Source of the DNA: Cohnella abietis
GTDB taxonomy: Bacteria > Bacillota > Bacilli > Paenibacillales > Paenibacillaceae
DNA: 64,000 bases
Reading direction: 5' to 3'
Assembly: GCF_004295585.1 (NCBI RefSeq)
Contig: NZ_AP019400.1
Coordinates: 6,812,501-6,876,500, forward strand
Shown: positions 18,604-26,804 of the stretch, piece by piece
Layout of the letters: every line of letters begins with the position of its first letter
How positions within the stretch are numbered: the first letter of the stretch is position 1
Translations under genes and position numbers: made by a program
Notes under the pieces: model-generated
What the model was told of the DNA's origin: nothing
The model's database searches: none
The model's input: only the letters and a program-made list of their open reading frames with translations

Positions 18604-19354
18604 TCGATTCGCACCGGCTTTCGTTCCCTTACTCATTTTAGTTACCTGGCAATTGCTCGGACAATTCGGATTTATATCCTCACGCACCCTGCCGACCCCG
18701 CTCAAAGTAGCGGAGGCCGGCTTGTCCGTTATTGAGAATGGTCAATTGTTCCATCATATTTTTATAAGCTCGAGACGATCATTCATCGGCCTCGCCATCG
18801 GCGGCGGGATCGGTTTCTTACTAGGCGTGATTAATGGTGTTTCCTATACTGCCAATCGTTTGCTCGACAGCACCTTACAAATGGTACGTAACATCCCCCA
18901 TCTCGCACTCATTCCACTCGTCATTCTATGGTTCGGAATCGGTGAGACTGCCAAAATATTTCTCGTAGTGCTCGGTGTTTTCTTCCCGATCTATATGAAT
19001 ACCCTTCATGGGATTCGTTCCATTGACCCAGGACTGGTTGAAATGGCTAAAGTATACGGACTACGTGGTTTCTCTCTCTATCGCCATGTGATTATGCCAG
19101 GTGCATTATCCTCAATTCTCGTAGGTCTCAGGTTTGCTCTCGGCTTTATGTGGTTAACACTCATTGTCGCAGAGACGATCGCCGCTTCCGAAGGAATCGG
19201 ATTCATGGCCATGGATGCGAGGGAATTCATGCGAACGGACCTCGTGGTATTCTCTATACTTATCTACGCGCTACTAGGGAAATTATCTGATAATGCTGCG
19301 AAATGGCTTGAATATCGCTTACTTAAATGGAATCCAAATTACGCTAAGCTGTAA
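18575..19354 (+). CDS. ssuC: Sulfonate ABC transporter permease
   Basis: The ATG at 18575 is preceded by GAAGGAGG and gives 259 residues, the usual SsuC size. About six transmembrane helices are visible, and the EAA loop that docks the ATPase reads [20 protein letters not shown]. The segment [20 protein letters not shown] near the C-terminus is typical of SsuC/TauC. It forms the membrane channel for sulfonates with two SsuB subunits. The start lies inside the end of ssuD (29-bp overlap), and ssuB follows after 18 bp. Confidence 0.92.
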   Translation: MGLLNKLLRSRFAPAFVPLLILVTWQLLGQFGFISSRTLPTPLKVAEAGLSVIENGQLFHHIFISSRRSFIGLAIGGGIGFLLGVINGVSYTANRLLDSTLQMVRNIPHLALIPLVILWFGIGETAKIFLVVLGVFFPIYMNTLHGIRSIDPGLVEMAKVYGLRGFSLYRHVIMPGALSSILVGLRFALGFMWLTLIVAETIAASEGIGFMAMDAREFMRTDLVVFSILIYALLGKLSDNAAKWLEYRLLKWNPNYAKL

Positions 19355-19372
19355 AAAGGAGAGAAACGACTA

Positions 19373-20143
19373 ATGAGCAACATACACGAAGGGAATCAAC
19401 TTCATATCGAATCTGTCTCTAAGCGCTTTGGGGAAAAGGATGTACTTCAGGGGGTAACACTAGCTATTCCATCTGGCCAATTCGTTGCAATTGTCGGACG
19501 CAGCGGCTGCGGGAAGAGTACATTGCTGCGATTGATTGCGGGGCTAGATGAGCCAACCGAGGGAAAGCTATCTTTTGATAGCAGTGATATTAAAGGTATT
19601 AGGGAAGACACAAGAATGCTATTTCAGGATGCGCGACTGTTGCCGTGGAAGAAAGCCGTCGACAACGTTAAGATTGGGGTCAAATCAGGCAATGTGGACA
19701 AGGCGCTTGAAGCTCTAGGCCAGGTTGGCTTGAAGGATCGCGCACAAGATTGGCCCGGCGTTCTATCCGGCGGCCAGCGCCAGCGCATCGCACTAGCAAG
19801 GGCACTCGCAGGATCACCACAACTGCTACTGCTAGATGAGCCTCTTGGTGCACTTGATGCCTTGACGAGAATCGAAATGCAGCAATTGATCGAGAACCTG
19901 TGGGCAGAACAGCAGTTTACTGCTGTTCTTGTTACGCACGATGTCAGCGAAGCGGTTGCTCTCGCGGATCGTGTTATCCTTATTGAGAACGGACAAATCG
20001 CGCTAGACATCCTGATTACTCTGGATCGCCCTAGAGAGCGGGACTCCGGCTTCATCCATTTTGAGAAGCTCATTCTTAACCGCATTCTAGAACGCACGGA
20101 AGATGACTTATCCAAATTTAAGAGAAACTCATATGCAATATGA
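19373..20143 (+). CDS. ssuB: Sulfonate ABC transporter ATP-binding protein
   Basis: The 256-residue ATPase has Walker [10 protein letters not shown] (about residue 42), a Q loop at [12 protein letters not shown] (the LLPW form is typical of SsuB/TauB), the signature LSGGQRQR, Walker [13 protein letters not shown] and the switch histidine in [19 protein letters not shown] precedes the ATG. It is the last gene of the ssu operon and energises sulfonate uptake through SsuC. The hairpin at 20178-20201 follows 34 bp downstream; its U tract serves the converging exporter gene rather than this one. Confidence 0.93.
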   Translation: MSNIHEGNQLHIESVSKRFGEKDVLQGVTLAIPSGQFVAIVGRSGCGKSTLLRLIAGLDEPTEGKLSFDSSDIKGIREDTRMLFQDARLLPWKKAVDNVKIGVKSGNVDKALEALGQVGLKDRAQDWPGVLSGGQRQRIALARALAGSPQLLLLDEPLGALDALTRIEMQQLIENLWAEQQFTAVLVTHDVSEAVALADRVILIENGQIALDILITLDRPRERDSGFIHFEKLILNRILERTEDDLSKFKRNSYAI

Positions 20144-20170
20144 GGCTGCCTAGAAGCCGCCTAAATTTAT

Positions 20171-20201
20171 CGCAAAAAGCTTATCGCAGGAGCGATAAGC
20201 T
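20171..20201 (-). terminator. Terminator of the peptide-export operon
   Basis: A perfect 10-bp stem (AGCTTATCGC / GCGATAAGCT) with an AGGA loop is followed on the minus strand by TTTTTG. It ends the operon read leftward from 26.5 kb and also forms a 3' hairpin on the ssu transcript. Confidence 0.88.
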
Positions 20202-20216
20202 CAAGGACTCTTATCC

Positions 20217-23200
20217 TTATTCTAACGGCTGGCTAACCAGCATGTGATAAAGACCTTTATCCATCATTAGCTGCTCATGAGTACCAGACTCTGCGATAAC
20301 TCCCTGATCCAGTACGAGAATGCGGTCCGCATTCCTAATCGTACTTAGTCTATGTGCAATGATGAGGGTTGTTCGATCTTTAAGTATCGTAGCCATATTC
20401 CGTTGTATTATTTTCTCGGATTCATTGTCTAATGCACTCGTCGCTTCGTCGAATATCAGAATACGTGGATTGCCAATCAATGCCCGTGCAATGGTAATAC
20501 GCTGGCGCTGCCCACCGGATAGGCTTGCGCCCTTCTCCCCAACCTGTGTGTCGTACCCATTCGGGAATGTCATAATGAATTCGTGCGCTCCTGCAAGCAT
20601 GGCGGCCGCCATTACCTCATCCATCGAAGCATCGGGAATTTGATAAGCAATATTTTCATGAATCGTTCCGCTAAAAAGCCCCGCTTCCTGCTGGACAACT
20701 CCAATCTGCTTACGAAGCGTCTCTGCCTGCACCTGCTTCAGATCATGCCCATCAATCCGGACCACGCCGCTGCTTGGCGCATATAGCTTAAGGAGTAAAT
20801 TCGCCAATGTCGATTTCCCTGACCCGCTTCGCCCAACAATAGCAGTCGTTTGACCTGGAGCCATGTCGAAGGTAATGTTCTGCAATATATTCTTCCCGTC
20901 AGAATTATAGCGGAACGATACGCGTTCAAAAGTAATTGCCCCCGTAAGCTTCGGCAGCGCTGTCAGCCGGTTCAGATCGGCTTCCTCAACCTCCGTCTCG
21001 AAGACATCGTCAAGCCGCTCCAAGGCAATCCGTACGCCTTGAAACTCATCCCACATTCCGATTAGACCTAACGCCGCATTGGTAACGAGTGCAAACACCG
21101 CACTAAAAGCCATCAGCTCCCCGACGGTCATCTTATCCCCAATAATAAATACAGCCCCTGCATACAGTACGGTTATACCGCTTAAGGTTTGTAGCACTGT
21201 GGCGACAGAACCGGAGAAGATGTCGATTTTCCAACCCTTCATTTGTACAAAAGTAGATTGACGGAACCTCCCCTCCACCTTCTTCCTTACCTCGTCCTCG
21301 GCTGCGAGAGCTTTCACAGTGCGCATGGAGCCTATGGCTTCCACTAATACGTTCTGCAGTTCGACATCGGCTTGGAATTGCTTCCTGCTGTTACGCTTCA
21401 TAAGAGGAGTCACGATCAGCGTAAGAGCAATGAAACAGGGAATAAACGCCAAGGCGATCCAAGCCAACGTAACGCTATAGCTAAACATAATGACCATGTA
21501 TACGACGATCGTCATCACGTTCAATACAGCATTCATACTGTTCGTGACAAGAAATTGCCGGATGACCTGATTCTCCCCAGCGCGCGTCAAAATGTCTCCC
21601 ACTTTCCGGGTAGCGAAATAACGCATGGGTAAGCGAAATACATGCCGATAAAAACTCATGATCATGTCGATGTCAATTTTAATGAATGTCCCCGCTATGA
21701 CCCATTCCCTGATTGATTGAACGAGCATGGTAAGCAACGAGACCCCTAGCATAATGATCAGCATAATGCTCAGTTGATCATAGTTCTTGCCGACAAGCAC
21801 GCGATCGATCACCTGCTGTGTAAACAGGGGGAGCGCCAGGTTAATGACCTGCAATAGCAAGGTCAACCATAAGAGATGGATCAGCGCTCTCTTGTGGGAG
21901 GCGAAAAAAGCCCAGTAGCGCTTGAATGAAGGTTTCGACTCTTCTTGAGTGAAGAAAGCTTCGACAGGCTTCAGAAACACCGTATTCAGTGTCCATCCTT
22001 TTAGAAAATCGTCATGCGAATAAGTCAATAACCCCACAGCCGGATCGGCCACGGTCACGAATCGTTCGTCTACTTTAACAACCACGACATAATGATTGCC
22101 TTTCCAATGGGCGATAGCCGGTAGCGTATGCTCGGCGAGTCCCTTCAAGCTGCTGCGGACCGCGTCCGCTTGAAAGCCGATCGATTCGGCTGTTTTGCAC
22201 AGATTAAATAACGTGCTTCCCTCCAACCCGACTTGCGCTAGCTCCCTGAGCCGATGAATGCTCAAACGCTTGCCGTAATGCTCAGCGATCATCGTGAGGC
22301 AGGTTGGGCCACAGTCCATCTCACTTTGCTGAATGCGCACCGGGAACCGGTTCTTTAATCGCCAAGTCCTTCGCGCGCCGTACCGCTGCTGCTTCTCCTG
22401 TTCCGCTTCTTCTGCAAAAATTTCGGCAGCATTAACTTCGCTATCCTTCGCGTTAACGCTCGCTACCGCATTTAGAGTTGTTTCTGCACTCTGTAAATAA
22501 GCAGAAGCAATACCGATAATTGTTTCCCTAACCTTTGGATACTTAATAATCAACTTATCAAAGTCGCTCTTCGCCAGACTAAACACGGAAACCGCATCGT
22601 CCGCTATAACGCTGGCCTTACGAGGATCTCCGGTCAACAGCGCAAGTTCTCCGAAAAACTCCCCAGGCTTTATCGTATTAAGCTTGCGACCTCCTTCGCT
22701 ATCCTTCCTTACGGAAGCCGTACCGGAACGAAGGATATAGAACGCATCTCCCGTCTCCCCTTCACTGACAATCGCTTGCCCGGGTGCATATTCCTTCATA
22801 GCCATAATATCAAGCAGCGAGCGCAGCTCCTGATGATGTAGCGGAGCAAACAGCGCCGTCCGCTTCAGAAATGTACGCATCGCATCATCAGCCAATTGTT
22901 CAAGTAAGTACACCCTCAATTCAGGGTGCGCGTCAATCATTCGCATAAACATTGTCCTGGATAACCTTAGAAGCTCAAGCTTCGCCGAAGCCCTCAGCGC
23001 ATGCTCCTGAAATTGTTCATTCAACAGCGCTTCCTGTCCGAAATGCGAGCCCTCTTCTATTAATCCGAAATTAAGCTCTTTGCCATCCTCATCCTTACCA
23101 ATCATTCGTACTTTGCCCGCCAAGATGAGATGAAACGACTCTGCTCTTTCTCCAGCTTCAATAATCGTGTCTCCCATATGGAAAGAAAGCCTCTCAAAGG

Positions 23201-23285
23201 AGGCAAATAGCTCCTCTTTCTCCTGTGGCGACAGCACCTGAAAAATAGGGATGGTATCCAAAACGATATGATGTAAATCGCGCAT
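20217..23285 (-). CDS. Peptidase-C39 ABC exporter with two N-terminal cyclic-nucleotide-binding-like domains
   Basis: The 1,022-residue protein has two cNMP-binding-like beta-barrels (about 10-130 and 135-260; GDTIIEAGERAESFHLILAG and GQAIVSEGETGDAFYILRSG), then a linker and a C39 peptidase domain at about 315-445 (catalytic cysteine in QQSEMDCGPTCL, His in WKGNHYVVV, Asp in VADPAVG). Six transmembrane helices (about 465-740) and an ABC ATPase follow (Walker A GRSGSGKST, signature LSGGQRQR, Walker B ILIFDEATSALD). Such exporters cut leaders after Gly-Gly in the cytoplasm and export the core peptide. The cNMP domains recall cyanobacterial HetC-type exporters (established architecture, from memory), whereas ordinary bacteriocin exporters lack them. 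GGGAGG lies 7 bases before the ATG. It is the last gene of the cassette with the prolyl isomerase (28 bp upstream) and the double-glycine precursor. Confidence 0.93.
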   Translation of the reverse strand: MRDLHHIVLDTIPIFQVLSPQEKEELFASFERLSFHMGDTIIEAGERAESFHLILAGKVRMIGKDEDGKELNFGLIEEGSHFGQEALLNEQFQEHALRASAKLELLRLSRTMFMRMIDAHPELRVYLLEQLADDAMRTFLKRTALFAPLHHQELRSLLDIMAMKEYAPGQAIVSEGETGDAFYILRSGTASVRKDSEGGRKLNTIKPGEFFGELALLTGDPRKASVIADDAVSVFSLAKSDFDKLIIKYPKVRETIIGIASAYLQSAETTLNAVASVNAKDSEVNAAEIFAEEAEQEKQQRYGARRTWRLKNRFPVRIQQSEMDCGPTCLTMIAEHYGKRLSIHRLRELAQVGLEGSTLFNLCKTAESIGFQADAVRSSLKGLAEHTLPAIAHWKGNHYVVVVKVDERFVTVADPAVGLLTYSHDDFLKGWTLNTVFLKPVEAFFTQEESKPSFKRYWAFFASHKRALIHLLWLTLLLQVINLALPLFTQQVIDRVLVGKNYDQLSIMLIIMLGVSLLTMLVQSIREWVIAGTFIKIDIDMIMSFYRHVFRLPMRYFATRKVGDILTRAGENQVIRQFLVTNSMNAVLNVMTIVVYMVIMFSYSVTLAWIALAFIPCFIALTLIVTPLMKRNSRKQFQADVELQNVLVEAIGSMRTVKALAAEDEVRKKVEGRFRQSTFVQMKGWKIDIFSGSVATVLQTLSGITVLYAGAVFIIGDKMTVGELMAFSAVFALVTNAALGLIGMWDEFQGVRIALERLDDVFETEVEEADLNRLTALPKLTGAITFERVSFRYNSDGKNILQNITFDMAPGQTTAIVGRSGSGKSTLANLLLKLYAPSSGVVRIDGHDLKQVQAETLRKQIGVVQQEAGLFSGTIHENIAYQIPDASMDEVMAAAMLAGAHEFIMTFPNGYDTQVGEKGASLSGGQRQRITIARALIGNPRILIFDEATSALDNESEKIIQRNMATILKDRTTLIIAHRLSTIRNADRILVLDQGVIAESGTHEQLMMDKGLYHMLVSQPLE

Positions 23286-23313
23286 TCCTGTGCCTCCCGA
23301 ACAATCAGCCTAT

Positions 23314-24090
23314 TTACTTCCCTGCCAAATAGCCCCATAGCTTAATATCAACTTCTGATCTTTTTACAGCCTCGTTCAGCCACTCTTCATAAATCAAATT
23401 AGCAAGCTTAATCCTAAGCTCCTCCGTAAGTGAAGCCGGAATCACTTCCCAAACATACAGTAATCGATAGTAAGACCCGGTTGGAAAAGGCCCTCCCGAT
23501 TGTCCTGCTTCCGAACTGAACACAAAAGACTCCTCTTCGCCGCTCATCTCAGATCGTCCAACCGCCCCGACGTAACCGCCGTCGTACTTGCTGCTACTGT
23601 TCAAACAATAGGTTTGCGCCAACTGATAGAACGGCTCGCCCTCTTCAAGCTGAAATAACAGCTCTTGCGCCTGCTCTCTGCTATCCACAATTAATTGAGA
23701 AAGAATCGCTTTATCGTAAGAGAGTCTATTTTTCAAATAGTAAGCGTCTATTCTGTCTTCCGTAACGATCCTCTTTACCTTCTCCGTCAGTAGCCGGGCT
23801 TTGGCCGACTCTAACAGATCTGCCGTCGTGAGCCCTCGCGCCTTGAGCCAAACCAACGTTTCAGCTACGCTGTATAACCCCAATTGCTGTCGCAGTTCAT
23901 TAGCTTTGGCCTTCCATTCTTGCTCATCGATCGATATCTTGTGCAGTTCCGCATACTCCAGCGTAACGGCTCTTCGAATGCTATCTTCGACAGCAGAAAA
24001 ACGCCCCTCCATGCACGCAAGCTTTAGTACATTGCGTAGACGCCATTCCGTACCGTTCACGTTAAATGCTACCAGCTCCATAACATCCAT
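23314..24090 (-). CDS. Cytoplasmic parvulin-type peptidyl-prolyl isomerase of the peptide cassette
   Basis: The 258-residue protein has a helical N-terminal region (1-110) and a PPIC/parvulin-like domain at about 115-215 (LSQLIVDSREQAQELLFQLE, PFYQLAQTYCLNSSSK, GGYVGAVGRSEMSGE, then a C-terminal YRLLYVWEV strand). This is the PrsA/SurA-like arrangement, but no signal peptide or lipobox is present, so the enzyme should be cytoplasmic. It is followed after 28 bp by the C39 exporter and preceded by the double-glycine precursor, whose core holds five prolines. I infer that it isomerises prolyl bonds of, or chaperones, the precursor before cleavage and export. The ATG at 24090 has GAGG 9 bases upstream and is preferred over one at 24096. 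Catalytic competence cannot be judged from the sequence alone. Confidence 0.82.
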   Translation of the reverse strand: MDVMELVAFNVNGTEWRLRNVLKLACMEGRFSAVEDSIRRAVTLEYAELHKISIDEQEWKAKANELRQQLGLYSVAETLVWLKARGLTTADLLESAKARLLTEKVKRIVTEDRIDAYYLKNRLSYDKAILSQLIVDSREQAQELLFQLEEGEPFYQLAQTYCLNSSSKYDGGYVGAVGRSEMSGEEESFVFSSEAGQSGGPFPTGSYYRLLYVWEVIPASLTEELRIKLANLIYEEWLNEAVKRSEVDIKLWGYLAGK

Positions 24091-24116
24091 AATCATTCAC
24101 CTCTTCGCTTTGAAAT

Positions 24117-24141
24117 GGAAAAAACCTAACGATAGTTAGGT
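24117..24141 (-). terminator. Attenuator between the precursor and the isomerase/exporter genes
   Basis: On the minus strand a perfect 7-bp stem (ACCTAAC / GTTAGGT) with a TATC loop is followed by six Ts. It lies 77 bp after the precursor stop and 26 bp before the isomerase start, so it should make precursor transcript more abundant than the two downstream genes. Confidence 0.8.
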
Positions 24142-24217
24142 CTCTCCATTTTAACAACCTGTATTTAATAGAATCTATTCCTTGCTACAATTCGAGGTTA
24201 TCGTTATAACTGGTGAT

Positions 24218-24382
24218 TTAGTTTGCGCCGCGATTACGACCAGCCCTGGGTGGAGCAAACGGAAGAGGGCTTCTCGGGTCAATTAGCCCTACGCCGCCAG
24301 TTGTTTCTTTCAATTCTTCCTCCGTCAACGGCTTTTCCAAATTTTCAAGCTCGATTTCTTTTGGTTGTTCTTCATTAGACAT
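24218..24382 (-). CDS. Double-glycine precursor peptide with a proline- and arginine-rich core
   Basis: A 54-codon gene runs from the ATG at 24382 (GGGAG 11 bases upstream) to a stop at 24218-24220. Residues 1-30 are an acidic leader ending PLTEEELKETTGG; counting back from the cleavage point it has Leu at -12, Glu at -8, Leu at -7 and Gly-Gly at -2/-1, the features read by C39 peptidases. The predicted core is 24 residues, starting VGLIDPRSPLPFAPPRAG and ending RNRGAN, with five prolines (36, 39, 41, 44, 45), four arginines, one Asp and no Cys or Trp; net charge is about +3. Two Pro-Arg or Pro-Pro-Arg groups recall proline-rich antimicrobial peptides. The context of dedicated C39 exporter, prolyl isomerase and LuxR regulator supports a secreted peptide. 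Antimicrobial activity is inference; a signalling role is equally possible. No modifying enzyme is encoded nearby. Confidence 0.85.
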   Translation of the reverse strand: MSNEEQPKEIELENLEKPLTEEELKETTGGVGLIDPRSPLPFAPPRAGRNRGAN

Positions 24383-24424
24383 TGTTATTATTTCTCCCTT
24401 CTTAATTTGATTTAATACATTAAT

Positions 24425-24492
24425 AGTATCACCTTGCCTTTGCGCATCCTATTATCCGAAGGTATAGTAATGGTCGACTTTGGTATACCTTC
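24425..24492 (-). promoter_or_regulatory. Candidate activator-dependent promoter of the precursor with a 9-bp dyad
   Basis: A perfect inverted repeat, GAAGGTATA (24458-24466) and TATACCTTC (24484-24492), is separated by 17 bp and lies between the regulator stop and the precursor start. Downstream on the minus strand a -10-like GATACT (24425-24430) has no good -35 at the right distance, as expected for a promoter needing an activator bound just upstream. The LuxR-type regulator next door is the obvious candidate; this is inference. Confidence 0.5.
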
Positions 24493-24507
24493 ATACTGTT
24501 AAGCATA

Positions 24508-26559
24508 CTATGTTTTTTTCAAATAACTGTTAACCAGCTGCATTCGACTTTTGACATTCAGCTTCCGGAATGCCGCTGTCAAATGCTTCTTAACCGTTAC
24601 TTCTGTAATATGCATATCCGCTGCAATTTCTTGATTCGTATAACCTTTCACCAGCAGAACGACCACTTCTTTTTCCCGCTCGGATAACATCTGCATACCA
24701 TCATCCGACTGCTTGGAATGATCTACAAGACCGAAGGACGCTATCATTTTGTTCAAATAACTCTGCAGCTTGCCACTCCTCGTATCGAGAACGTAATAGG
24801 GTGCAGGAGCGTTAATGTCATATTCGTAATGTGCAACGTTTTTCGCCTGCTCGCACCCTAAGCTAAGGTGGAAATCCTTTAAGAAGGGAATATCCGGAGG
24901 AGCAGCCACGACATAATCGGAGGAAGTAAGCAGTGAGATGAACGTTAGCCCTGCAGTTGTACGTATCGCCACGTCCTCCAAATCCGCCACATCGATCGTT
25001 CTCACAAAATAACCCGCATTATGTTCCTTCGGCACCCGGAGTTCCTTCAGCTTATGATCCGACAAGCTTTGAAAATAAGCGGATGACAGCGGGTGAGTTT
25101 GCAGGTAATCAAGCGTCCCTATATGAATCGGAATGATTGCCGTCATACCGCATATTGCCCCCTGCTGATCTCTCATCAGCTTTACTATGCCAGGATCAAG
25201 CTCGTAAAGCTCTTGAAGATGAATATGCTTAACCGAATATAGACTTTCTTCTTTAGAAATCCTATACTCCAGCCTCTCGCCCGTGTCGGGGTTCTGAAAA
25301 GGAAAGCATACTTCCTTCGGGTTAATGTGACGATTGTCCAGATACTGCTCCGCCTCCGCCCAATTGGACGGATTCAACGTCTCCATGACATACGGAGTCG
25401 ATTTCTGAAAACTGAAATGGCGGACAACATGATCGCCGGTATAATAGTACCATTCGACACCTTCCCAAGTGATCGCCTTCGTCTTGGGTAGTTTAATCAT
25501 CTTGTTATAGTAAAACATGATACAGCGCTTCGATAACAAGTCGTAATGTTCAGGCTGGCGCAAACGTAGCTCATAGGCGATGGCATCCCGCATCAAATCA
25601 TGAAGGATCCAACCTCTCTCTACTCTCCGAATGAAGGAAAGTCCGACCAGCCTTTGGAATAAATCTGTCTTTACCTGTCGATCCAATACATAAGAGAGAA
25701 ACTCCTGGTTAAAATGCCGGAGTACAGCTACGGTCTCCACGAGCTCCCTGAGGTCTTCATTTGGAACCTCTGTTAGCCAAATACTCACAATATGTTTAAA
25801 CACTTCGGTTCCATCCACCAATGCCAAGCTCTGAATGTTCTGAACCATCGTTGTAGAGACGATTAAGGACAACGTGAGCGGATGTCCTCTCGTTTTCATC
25901 CAAATTTGTTTGATCATTGATTCCTGAGAAATGTCCGAGCGCTCCAAATACTGCTTAACAGAGGAATAATCCAGATCACCGATCGGCATCCGGTGTATCC
26001 AATGGCGCCATGCCGGAGAACTGAGCCATAACCCTTGTAGGGGAAATCTTCCTGCAATGAGAATAAGGATGTCCGGGTGTAACCTTGGGAGAAATGCCTC
26101 TCTCAGCCAGATCTCCATATCAACCATGCCCTCGAATGTGTCTAAAGCAAGGACAAGCTTCTGTTTCATCGACTTTGCTCTAAGAATGTCATGGCATAGC
26201 TCTAGAAGCGCCTGCGGATCAGCAATCTGATGTAGCTTCTCCTTCGGATAGCCGAGCATACGTAATAATTGATTGCAGAAGTCCTGTGGTGTATGCGAGA
26301 ACCCGCGGCTGTCCATCAACAGAAATATCGCACCCAAATTCACCGTTAGCCGGCGGAACTCGTCGATCAAATAGCTTTTTCCTACTCCTCCGGTACCATA
26401 GAGATTCAGCATCCGCCCTTGCTGTCCGCCCACTGTCAGTTGCTGCAGAAAATACTGAATTTCGATCTCCCGTCCTACCAAATAATGCCGTTCCAGCTGA
26501 TCAATCTGGACAGCTATGCGTTCCTCAGGAACGCCGACCTTCACCAATCCAATGTACAT
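24508..26559 (-). CDS. STAND-type ATPase/LuxR transcriptional regulator of the peptide cassette
   Basis: The 683-residue protein has an NTPase domain at about 25-330 (LVGREIEIQYFLQQL, Walker A NLYGTGGVGKSYL, Walker B KLVLALDTFEGM, then ILIAGRFPL), a long middle region of unknown type (about 340-610; part resembles a GNAT or sensor fold but I cannot assign it) and a LuxR-type HTH at about 618-680 (LSEREKEVVVLLVKGYTNQE, VTVKKHLTAAFRKLNVKSR). There is no tetratricopeptide-rich MalT middle. Regulators of this shape multimerise with ATP and an inducer. The start is the ATG at 26559 with AGGTAGG upstream. It sits 126 bp upstream of the precursor on the same strand, with a dyad between, so it probably activates peptide production. 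The signal is unknown, and the exported peptide itself is one candidate. Confidence 0.82.
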   Translation of the reverse strand: MYIGLVKVGVPEERIAVQIDQLERHYLVGREIEIQYFLQQLTVGGQQGRMLNLYGTGGVGKSYLIDEFRRLTVNLGAIFLLMDSRGFSHTPQDFCNQLLRMLGYPKEKLHQIADPQALLELCHDILRAKSMKQKLVLALDTFEGMVDMEIWLREAFLPRLHPDILILIAGRFPLQGLWLSSPAWRHWIHRMPIGDLDYSSVKQYLERSDISQESMIKQIWMKTRGHPLTLSLIVSTTMVQNIQSLALVDGTEVFKHIVSIWLTEVPNEDLRELVETVAVLRHFNQEFLSYVLDRQVKTDLFQRLVGLSFIRRVERGWILHDLMRDAIAYELRLRQPEHYDLLSKRCIMFYYNKMIKLPKTKAITWEGVEWYYYTGDHVVRHFSFQKSTPYVMETLNPSNWAEAEQYLDNRHINPKEVCFPFQNPDTGERLEYRISKEESLYSVKHIHLQELYELDPGIVKLMRDQQGAICGMTAIIPIHIGTLDYLQTHPLSSAYFQSLSDHKLKELRVPKEHNAGYFVRTIDVADLEDVAIRTTAGLTFISLLTSSDYVVAAPPDIPFLKDFHLSLGCEQAKNVAHYEYDINAPAPYYVLDTRSGKLQSYLNKMIASFGLVDHSKQSDDGMQMLSEREKEVVVLLVKGYTNQEIAADMHITEVTVKKHLTAAFRKLNVKSRMQLVNSYLKKT

Positions 26560-26737
26560 AGGATTTACCTACCTTCGAATTACAGATACAAATCCTTGCC
26601 TGACAGTTGGCATTCCACACGGGCTAATTGATTGCTGAATTACTCACTCCTTCTATCTTAATAGAAGTAATCTATACTTTTCTTAATGAAATCTTAATGA
26701 ATTTCAAATATTGTGTATTTCCCAATTTTTTATTGTT

Positions 26738-26756
26738 ATGATTTGATCGTAATCAT
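26738..26756. promoter_or_regulatory. Perfect 6-bp dyad upstream of the two-component operon
   Basis: ATGATT (26738-26743) and AATCAT (26751-26756) flank a 7-bp spacer, about 50 bp before the response-regulator start. It lies near a TATGAT -10-like sequence and could be a site for autoregulation. Short dyads occur by chance in AT-rich DNA. Confidence 0.3.
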
Positions 26757-26804
26757 GATTGGCGGGTCGGCTTCATGCTATTTACGGAGGAGGAATGATT
26801 CACC

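Noticed and set aside
24458-24492. Terminator after the LuxR-type regulator
   Set aside because: The 9-bp inverted repeat has a 17-base loop and no U tract on the minus strand, so it fits an operator better than a terminator.
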